12,944 nt of DNA from Bacillota bacterium. Lineage in GTDB: Bacteria > Bacillota > Bacilli > Alicyclobacillales > Alicyclobacillaceae. The notes beneath the pieces were generated by a model that was given only the letters and a program-made list of their open reading frames with translations, was not told where the DNA came from and searched no databases. The stretch lies in the NCBI GenBank assembly GCA_021816665.1, contig JAKAXI010000023.1, positions 1 through 12,944 on the forward strand, given 5' to 3'. The position numbers were made by a program, and so were the translations under genes. The stretch's first letter is position 1. Every line of letters begins with the position of its first letter. Below are positions 8,530-12,944 of the stretch, piece after piece.

Positions 8530-8734
8530 CGTGATCGAAGTCGAGGGAAAAGTCATTGAACCCTTACCGAACGCGATGTTTCGCGTCGAGCTGGAAAACG
8601 GCCACAAAATCCTGGCGCATGTCTCCGGCAAGATTCGGATGCACTACATCAAAATCTTGCCAGGCGACCGGGTGACGGTGGAGTTGTCCCCATATGACCT
8701 GAGCCGTGGTAGAATTACGTACCGGTACAAATAG
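8516..8734 (+). CDS. infA: Translation initiation factor IF-1
   Basis: A 72-residue OB-fold protein that binds the 30S A site during initiation, with IF-2 and IF-3. It is near-canonical throughout: [49 protein letters not shown] and the final [13 protein letters not shown]. The start is GTG 8516, with the purine-rich AGGAGGAGGGGG (8498-8509) inside the upstream KOW gene, whose last 14 bases it overlaps. Coupled translation with that gene is expected. 59 bases separate it from rpmJ; they hold a TATGAT box without a good -35. Confidence 0.98.
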   Translation: MAKDDVIEVEGKVIEPLPNAMFRVELENGHKILAHVSGKIRMHYIKILPGDRVTVELSPYDLSRGRITYRYK

Positions 8735-8793
8735 TTGAGACTGGCTGTTTGTCGTCAGATTCGCTATGATATACCGGATGAGGAGGGTGCAAA

Positions 8794-8907
8794 GTGAAAG
8801 TTCGACCGTCTGTCAAACCGATGTGCGAAAAGTGCAAGGTCATTCGCCGCAAGGGTACGGTCATGATCATTTGCGAAAACCCGAAGCACAAGCAGCGCCA
8901 AGGGTAA
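8794..8907 (+). CDS. rpmJ: 50S ribosomal protein L36, zinc-binding type
   Basis: A tiny 37-residue L36, the last-added small 50S protein, folded around a zinc ion. The ligands are all present: Cys11, Cys14, Cys27 and His32. The sequence begins [17 protein letters not shown] and ends in NPKHKQRQG. The length of 37 is the classical zinc (C+) form; the zinc-free paralogue is longer and lacks the cysteines. The start is GTG 8794, 7 bases after GAGGAGGG (8779-8786). It sits between infA and rpsM as in most bacteria, but is followed by an unusually long 141-base gap. Confidence 0.97.
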   Translation: MKVRPSVKPMCEKCKVIRRKGTVMIICENPKHKQRQG

Positions 8908-9048
8908 TCCTGCCGGATTCTGTTGGTGCAGGAAGTCCGGCCGTCCGGCCGGTTTAGTTCCGTCAATCGCGGTCTGCAGCGCGGCTGCCCGAAAGGGGTC
9001 TGCACCGTGTTTGAATAGATGATATTTTTTCGGAGGTGGACGAAGCGC
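8908..9048 (+). promoter_or_regulatory. Foldable gap before rpsM: candidate structured leader
   Basis: This is the longest non-coding stretch in the window. By eye it can form a 6-bp stem (TCCTGC 8908-8913 with GCAGGA 8928-8933); an all-G/C 6-bp hairpin with loop GTCC (8937-8942 with 8947-8952); and an outer stem (8968-8973 with 9004-9009, one G-U). The outer stem encloses a GCAGC-GCG-GCTGC hairpin (8976-8988) and a short GAAA-loop hairpin (8989-8996). A T6 run lies at 9025-9030 and the rpsM SD GGAGG at 9032-9036. I see no promoter. The position matches the E. coli alpha-operon leader that S4 represses, so autoregulation is plausible, but the folds are manual and unproven. Confidence 0.4.
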
Positions 9049-9417
9049 ATGGCACGTATCGCAGGCGTAGACTTGCCGCGAGACAAACGGGTGGAAATCG
9101 CCCTGACCTATATTTTCGGGATTGGTCGCACCACCGCGAACAAGGTACTGAAACAGGCGGGCATTAACCCAGACATTCGCGTCAAGGACTTGAGCGAAGA
9201 ACAGGTAATCCAACTGCGTGACGTCATTGACAAGACGTTGAAGGTCGAGGGCGACCTGCGCAGAGAAATTGCTCTGCACATCAAACGGCTCGTAGAAATC
9301 GGTTCGTACCGTGGCTACCGTCACCGTCGCGGCCTACCTGTCCGTGGACAGCGCACAAAGACCAACGCCCGCACGCGTAAAGGTCCGCGCAGGACAGTAG
9401 CTGGGAAGAAGAAGTAA
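9049..9417 (+). CDS. rpsM: 30S ribosomal protein S13
   Basis: A 122-residue S13, a 30S head protein that forms bridges to the 50S and touches P-site tRNA with its basic tail. It starts [26 protein letters not shown]. The C-terminal [29 protein letters not shown] is the S13 signature, followed by a lysine tail. The frame extends upstream to an ATG at 9019, but that would place the SD inside the gene. ATG 9049 is 12 bases from GGAGG (9032-9036), a rather long spacing, and gives the family N-terminus. It opens the alpha block and is 15 bases before rpsK. Confidence 0.97.
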   Translation: MARIAGVDLPRDKRVEIALTYIFGIGRTTANKVLKQAGINPDIRVKDLSEEQVIQLRDVIDKTLKVEGDLRREIALHIKRLVEIGSYRGYRHRRGLPVRGQRTKTNARTRKGPRRTVAGKKK

Positions 9418-9432
9418 TAAGGAGGATCACGA

Positions 9433-9840
9433 ATGCCGAAGACACAGCGCAAAGGTGCAGCCGCAGCTCGCACCAAGCGGCGTGACCGTAAAAATATCGA
9501 AGTTGGCGTCGCGCACATTCGCTCGACGTTCAACAACACGATTGTCAGCATCACCGACGCGACCGGCAACGTGGTGTCGTGGTCTAGCTCTGGCAACGTA
9601 GGCTTCAAAGGATCCCGCAAGAGCACACCGTTTGCTGCCCAGATGGCAGCAGAAACTGCCGCGCGCACCGCAATGGAACATGGCATGAAGACGGTAGAAG
9701 TGAGCGTTAAGGGACCGGGTGCAGGTCGCGAGGCTGCCATCCGTTCACTCCAGGCCGCTGGTCTCGAAGTGACGGGCATCCGCGACGTAACGCCAATTCC
9801 GCACAACGGCTGCCGTCCACCAAAACGCCGCCGCGTCTGA
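9433..9840 (+). CDS. rpsK: 30S ribosomal protein S11
   Basis: A 135-residue S11, a 30S platform protein next to the E-site mRNA. After a basic, alanine-rich tail come the conserved [19 protein letters not shown] (24-42), [21 protein letters not shown] and [18 protein letters not shown]. The C-terminus [15 protein letters not shown] contains the Asn-Gly pair (125-126); in E. coli S11 an Asn in this region is converted to isoaspartate. The ATG follows AAGGAGG at 9419-9425 by 7 bases, just after tandem TAATAA stops of rpsM. 114 bases separate it from rpsD. Confidence 0.98.
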   Translation: MPKTQRKGAAAARTKRRDRKNIEVGVAHIRSTFNNTIVSITDATGNVVSWSSSGNVGFKGSRKSTPFAAQMAAETAARTAMEHGMKTVEVSVKGPGAGREAAIRSLQAAGLEVTGIRDVTPIPHNGCRPPKRRRV

Positions 9841-9896
9841 CGATTGGCGGTGCTCTAGTCGGGTTGACGGCTGACCAGCGGGAATCTCGAAAAGCT

Positions 9897-9918
9897 GCGG
9901 AAGATGACTGTCTTCTGC
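9897..9918 (+). promoter_or_regulatory. Hairpin upstream of rpsD
   Basis: GCGGAAGA (9897-9904) can pair with TCTTCTGC (9911-9918), with one G-U pair and a 6-base loop, in the 114-base rpsK-rpsD gap. It lies 18 bases upstream of the rpsD SD GGAGG (9937-9941) and is not followed by a T run, so it is not an intrinsic terminator. In addition GTTGAC (9863-9868) could pair with GTCAAC (9943-9948), just past the SD, which would hide the rpsD start. A role in S4 feedback or mRNA processing is possible but only inferred. Confidence 0.35.
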
Positions 9919-9954
9919 TTGGGTATAGATCGAATTGGAGGTGTCAACACTAGA

Positions 9955-10581
9955 ATGGCAAGATATACCGGACCAGTGTGCCGTCTGTGCCGTCGGGAAG
10001 GCATCAAGCTGTACCTGAAAGGCGAGCGGTGTTATAGCGAGAAGTGCGCGATTGACCGCCGCCCAACGCCTCCCGGACAACACGGGCAAGGCCGCCGACG
10101 GAACTCAGAATATGGATTGCAGTTGCGAGAGAAACAGAAGGCGCGTCGCTACTACGGTGTGCTTGAGAAACAGTTTGAAAGTTACTATGAAGAAGCTGCC
10201 CGCAGACAGGGTGTCACAGGCGAAAACCTGTTGCGGTTGCTTGAGAGCCGACTGGACAACGTCGTGTACCGACTCGGCTTTGCTGCATCACGCAAGGAAG
10301 CTCGTCAGTTGGTGCGCCATGGACACTTTGACGTCAACGGACATCGCGTGGACATTCCCTCGTACCTGACCAAGGTAGGGGACGTTATCGTGATCAGGGA
10401 AAAAAGTCGATCGGTCGACCGCATCAAAGACTTGTTGGAAGCAGCTGAGTCCAAGACCATCGCGCCTTGGCTGGAACTTGATGTGGCAAGTTTCAGCGGC
10501 AAGGTAACCCGCCTGCCGGAACGTGGAGAGATCGACACGCCTGTAGCCGAGCAGATGATTATCGAGCACTATTCACGGTAA
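9955..10581 (+). CDS. rpsD: 30S ribosomal protein S4, zinc-binding (C+) type
   Basis: A 208-residue S4, a primary 16S rRNA binder that nucleates 30S assembly, takes part in mRNA entry, and in E. coli represses the alpha operon. The N-terminus has a complete zinc site, Cys9, Cys12, Cys26 and Cys31, the spacing known for Thermus S4; B. subtilis S4 lacks it. [13 protein letters not shown] (38-50) follows, and the S4 RNA-binding domain spans about 98-155 ([26 protein letters not shown]). The frame is open from 9904, but ATG 9955 gives the universal MARYTGP start. Its GGAGG (9937-9941) is 13 bases away, somewhat far. Its place between rpsK and rpoA is the E. coli/Clostridia order, not that of B. 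subtilis. Confidence 0.97.
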   Translation: MARYTGPVCRLCRREGIKLYLKGERCYSEKCAIDRRPTPPGQHGQGRRRNSEYGLQLREKQKARRYYGVLEKQFESYYEEAARRQGVTGENLLRLLESRLDNVVYRLGFAASRKEARQLVRHGHFDVNGHRVDIPSYLTKVGDVIVIREKSRSVDRIKDLLEAAESKTIAPWLELDVASFSGKVTRLPERGEIDTPVAEQMIIEHYSR

Positions 10582-10635
10582 TCATCGCCAGGCGTCCGTT
10601 CATGCCGGGGCTTAGGTCGAGGAGGAGGGTTATGG

Positions 10636-11574
10636 ATGATCGAAATTGAGAAGCCGAAAATTGAGGTGGCGGAACACAGCGCGAACTACGGCAAATTTAT
10701 CGTAGAGCCGCTGGAGCGCGGGTACGGCACCACGCTTGGGAACTCGCTGCGCCGAATCCTGTTGTCGTCTATTCCGGGAGCCGCTGTGCGCTCGGTGAAG
10801 ATTGAAGGAGTCTTGCACGAGTTCTCCACCATCCCGGGCGTTGTGGAAGATACGACCCAGCTCATCCTCAACCTGAAGCGGCTCTCGCTCAAGATTCACT
10901 CCGACGAGGAGAAGGTCCTCATCATCGACGCCAATCAAGCTGGCGTGGTGACCGCAGGCGACATTCGCGCCGACTCGGACGTGGATATTGTCAACCCTGA
11001 CCTGCACATTGCTACCCTGACGGATGGGGCGCATTTGTACGCAGAACTGCGTGCCGGGCGTGGGCGTGGCTATGTGTCGGCGGACAAGAATAAGTTGGAA
11101 GAACAGGAGATCGGGCTCATCCCCATCGACTCGATCTATTCTCCGATCACGCGCGTGAATTATACGGTCGAGAACACACGCGTCGGGCAGGTCACTGACT
11201 ACGACAAGCTAACGCTTGAGGTCTGGACCGATGGCAGTATCGCGCCGCAGGAGTCGGTCAGCATCGGCGCTAAGATTCTCACGGAGCACTTGATGTTGTT
11301 CGTCGGTTTGACGGATCGCGGTCAGGACGCTGACATCATGGTTGAGAAAGAGGAGTCACTGTCCGATCGGGCAATGGATATGCCGATCGAAGAACTTGAC
11401 CTGTCGGTGCGCTCGTACAACTGCCTGAAGCGCGCTGGCATCAACACTGTCGCAGAGTTGTGTGGCAAGACTGAGGACGAGATGATGAAGGTGCGCAACC
11501 TTGGACGCAAGTCGCTCGAGGAAGTGCTCGAAAAGCTCTCCGCACTCGGATTGTCGCTGCGCGAAGAAGACTAG
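10636..11574 (+). CDS. rpoA: DNA-directed RNA polymerase subunit alpha
   Basis: A 312-residue RNA polymerase alpha subunit; its dimer scaffolds beta and beta' and its C-terminal domain touches promoter UP elements and activators. The N-terminal domain (about 1-228) contains [20 protein letters not shown] (29-48). A linker of about 15 residues leads to the C-terminal domain (about 250-312) with the helix-hairpin-helix [26 protein letters not shown] (259-268) corresponds to the E. coli R265/N268 DNA-contact helix, so the contact Arg (259) and Asn (262) are kept. ATG 10636 follows GAGGAGGG (10622-10629); an ATG at 10632 is in another frame and stops at once. Bacillus alpha is 314 residues. Confidence 0.98.
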   Translation: MIEIEKPKIEVAEHSANYGKFIVEPLERGYGTTLGNSLRRILLSSIPGAAVRSVKIEGVLHEFSTIPGVVEDTTQLILNLKRLSLKIHSDEEKVLIIDANQAGVVTAGDIRADSDVDIVNPDLHIATLTDGAHLYAELRAGRGRGYVSADKNKLEEQEIGLIPIDSIYSPITRVNYTVENTRVGQVTDYDKLTLEVWTDGSIAPQESVSIGAKILTEHLMLFVGLTDRGQDADIMVEKEESLSDRAMDMPIEELDLSVRSYNCLKRAGINTVAELCGKTEDEMMKVRNLGRKSLEEVLEKLSALGLSLREED

Positions 11575-11576
11575 CT

Positions 11577-11599
11577 GCCACCGCGGTGACGCGGTAGGC
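11577..11599 (+). promoter_or_regulatory. Hairpin between rpoA and rplQ
   Basis: Starting two bases after the rpoA stop, GCCACCGC (11577-11584) can pair with GCGGT-A-GGC (11591-11599), giving eight base pairs with a single bulged A and a six-base loop GGTGAC. No T run follows, so it is not a classical terminator. It sits in the 59-base gap ahead of the rplQ SD. It could tune rplQ expression relative to rpoA, or mark an RNA processing site. The pairing is seen in the sequence; any role is a guess. Confidence 0.35.
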
Positions 11600-11633
11600 G
11601 AGAGAGAACGACTTTGTGAGGGAGGGTAACGTC

Positions 11634-11996
11634 GTGTCATACCGCAAACTCGGCCGCACCTCGGCTGCGCGCAAGGCGTTGTTCCGCAGCTTGGTGACCG
11701 ACTTGTTTCAATACGGACGAATTGAGACGACCGAGGCGAAAGCGAAGGAAATTCGCAAAGTAGCCGATAAAATGATCACGCTCGCGAAGCGCGGCGACCT
11801 GCACGCGCGCCGTCAAGTCGCTGCTTTCGTTCGCCCGGAACCGGTCGACGAGGACAACACGCAAGACGTGATTCAAAAACTGTTCGCGGAAATCGCACCG
11901 CGCTTTGCTGACCGCAACGGCGGCTACACGCGCATTCTGAAGCTCGGACCCCGCCGCGGCGATGCAGCGCCGATGGTTCTGCTCGAACTGGTCTAA
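11634..11996 (+). CDS. rplQ: 50S ribosomal protein L17
   Basis: A 120-residue L17, a 50S protein near the tunnel exit. Conserved blocks are [22 protein letters not shown] (3-24), [20 protein letters not shown], and the C-terminal [19 protein letters not shown]. The length equals that of B. subtilis L17 as I remember it. GTG 11616 is in frame but precedes the SD; GAGGGAGGG (11618-11626) is 7 bases before GTG 11634, which is chosen. In many Firmicutes rplQ is followed by ecfA1-ecfA2-ecfT; here truA follows after only 38 bases. Confidence 0.97.
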   Translation: MSYRKLGRTSAARKALFRSLVTDLFQYGRIETTEAKAKEIRKVADKMITLAKRGDLHARRQVAAFVRPEPVDEDNTQDVIQKLFAEIAPRFADRNGGYTRILKLGPRRGDAAPMVLLELV

Positions 11997-12034
11997 GTCG
12001 AACGGGGTCGGCGTTTGGACGGGCGGTGAAAGTC

Positions 12035-12790
12035 GTGAAGATGCGGGCAACCGTCGCGTACGACGGAACAGACTTCCACGGGTTTGCACGTCAGCGTGGA
12101 CTGCGCACCGTGCAGGGTGTCCTGGAAGAGAAGCTGTCGGGACTGATCGGTTCGCCAATTGAAGTCATCGGCTCGGGTCGGACGGACGCTGGTGTACACG
12201 CCAAGGGTCAAGTGGTGCACTGGGAACAGTCCGTCGGACCGCCACCCGAGCGGTACCCGGCCATCTTCCAGCGCATTCTGCCGCGTGATCTGTTGGTCCG
12301 CGACGTCACGACGGTACCGGAAACGTTCCACGCACGCTTCTCAGCCGTGGCAAAGACGTATCGCTATGCGATACAGACGTGCACGGAGCCCAATATCTTT
12401 ACCCGCCGCTACTCGTGGCATTTGCCAGTCAAAGTCAGCCTGGATAGGATGCGTGAAGGCGCCGCCTACCTGGTCGGGGAACATGACTTCACGAGTTTCT
12501 GCGCAGCAGCGACGCCGGTTGAAAACAAGGTCCGAACCGTGCACGGACTGAGTGTCGAGCCGCGTGGCTCGTACGTAATCATCACGTGCACTGGCAGCGG
12601 ATTTCTGCAGAACATGGTGCGGATCATTACAGGGACCCTCGTCGATGTAGGGCTCGGCAAGATGGATGCTGACAGTTTGCCAGGTATTCTTGAAGCTAGA
12701 GACCGAACAAAGGCTGGGCGCACCGCACCACCAGAAGGGCTGAGCCTCTGGGAAGTTTATTATGACGCTGAGTTTCGCGCCCATGCTTGA
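12035..12790 (+). CDS. truA: tRNA pseudouridine(38-40) synthase TruA
   Basis: A roughly 251-residue pseudouridine synthase that converts uridines 38-40 of the tRNA anticodon arm in the cytosol. The catalytic Asp is in GSGRTDAGVHAKGQVVHW (Asp51 if GTG 12035 is the start). FHARFSAVAKTYRYAI and the C-terminal GSGFLQNMVRIITGTLVDVG are also TruA hallmarks. The start is uncertain. GTG 12026 (254 aa), GTG 12035 (251 aa, with GGTGA at 12025-12029 upstream) and ATG 12041 (249 aa) are all in frame, and no strong SD exists. GTG 12035 aligns best with the Bacillus N-terminus from memory. The weak RBS contrasts with its ribosomal neighbours and would fit low expression of a modification enzyme. Confidence 0.95.
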   Translation: MKMRATVAYDGTDFHGFARQRGLRTVQGVLEEKLSGLIGSPIEVIGSGRTDAGVHAKGQVVHWEQSVGPPPERYPAIFQRILPRDLLVRDVTTVPETFHARFSAVAKTYRYAIQTCTEPNIFTRRYSWHLPVKVSLDRMREGAAYLVGEHDFTSFCAAATPVENKVRTVHGLSVEPRGSYVIITCTGSGFLQNMVRIITGTLVDVGLGKMDADSLPGILEARDRTKAGRTAPPEGLSLWEVYYDAEFRAHA

Positions 12791-12815
12791 CCGGATGGGC
12801 ACCGTGCGATAGAAT
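12787..12815 (+). promoter_or_regulatory. Sigma-A-type promoter for rplM(-rpsI)
   Basis: TTGACC (12787-12792) and TAGAAT (12810-12815) are separated by exactly 17 bases; each box matches the sigma-70/sigma-A consensus at five of six positions. The -35 box overlaps the truA TGA stop. A start near 12821-12823 would leave a leader of about 20 bases with the GGAGGG SD at 12829-12834 and then rplM, too short for a structured autoregulatory leader. This is the best promoter I find in the window and suggests that rplM and following genes form their own transcription unit as well as receiving read-through. Confidence 0.7.
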
Positions 12816-12842
12816 ACTTCAATTGTAGGAGGGAAGAACCGC

Positions 12843-12944
12843 ATGCGTACAACGTATATGGCGAAGCCGGGCGCAGTCGAACGCAAGTGGTACGTGATCG
12901 ACGCAGAGAATCAGCGCGTTGGCCGCCTCGCCACGCAGATCGCG
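12843..12944 (+). CDS. rplM: 50S ribosomal protein L13, N-terminal part (3' end outside window)
   Basis: The first 34 residues of L13, one of the earliest 50S assembly proteins. [20 protein letters not shown] followed by GRLATQIA is the canonical N-terminus. The ATG is preceded by AGGAGGG (12828-12834), 8 bases upstream. Family length is about 145 residues, so most of the gene lies beyond the window. rpsI is expected to follow, but this cannot be seen. The truA-rplM order is the Firmicute pattern. Confidence 0.95.
   Translation, partial: MRTTYMAKPGAVERKWYVIDAENQRVGRLATQIA

Noticed and set aside
8735..8770. Possible promoter before rpmJ: TTGAGA (8735-8740) and TATGAT (8765-8770)
   Set aside because: The spacer is 24 bases, far too long, and no acceptable -35 lies 16-18 bases before the good -10-like box. 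There is no extended -10 TG either.
8937..8960. Intrinsic terminator after rpmJ
   Set aside because: The G/C stem is good but is followed by TTTAGTTCCG rather than a T tract, and stopping here would cut off rpsM-rpoA, for which I see no new promoter. Kept only as part of the candidate leader.
9864..9892. TTGACG at 9864-9869 as a -35 box for rpsD
   Set aside because: The hexamer 17 bases downstream is TCGAAA, a poor -10, and the TATAGA at 9924-9929 has no -35 at correct spacing.

Overview
The window is one uninterrupted, all-plus-strand stretch of the bacterial ribosomal-protein superoperon (S10-spc-alpha region). It runs from the 3' end of rpsS to the 5' end of rplM. It holds 28 protein genes (26 complete, two cut by the window edges) and no RNA gene, mobile element, CRISPR array or long non-coding stretch. 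The largest gap is 141 bases, between rpmJ and rpsM.

Organism: gene order, strong AAGGAGG-type ribosome binding sites, frequent GTG starts, a KOW protein before infA, and truA-rplM after rplQ all point to a Firmicute (Bacillota). The DNA is G+C-rich by eye. Most proteins resemble Bacillus ones closely (S8 beginning [10 protein letters not shown], a 120-residue L17, the short zinc-type S14). However, rpsD lies inside the alpha operon and encodes a four-cysteine zinc-type S4, which is not the Bacillus subtilis arrangement. An Alicyclobacillus-like or related deep-branching Bacilli lineage is my best guess; this is inference.

Layout: positions 1-2492 are the end of the S10 operon and start of spc (rpsS', rplV, rpsC, rplP, rpmC, rpsQ, rplN). 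Positions 2519-6221 are the spc genes (rplX, rplE, rpsN, rpsH, rplF, rplR, rpsE, rpmD, rplO). Positions 6223-8734 hold secY, adk, a KOW-domain gene and infA; map, usual after adk, is missing. Positions 8794-11996 are the alpha block (rpmJ, rpsM, rpsK, rpsD, rpoA, rplQ). Then come truA, without the ECF-transporter genes ecfA1-ecfA2-ecfT common here in Firmicutes, and the start of rplM behind a convincing sigma-A-type promoter.

The genes together make 30S and 50S proteins, the translocon channel, adenylate kinase, IF-1, the RNA polymerase alpha subunit and a tRNA pseudouridine synthase. Spacing is mostly under 60 bases with some overlaps, so co-transcription and translational coupling are expected. 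The parts not explained by coding are foldable gaps before rpsM, rpsD and rplQ, and the rplM promoter. I see no previously undescribed biological system; the interest lies in gene-order differences and possible leader RNAs.
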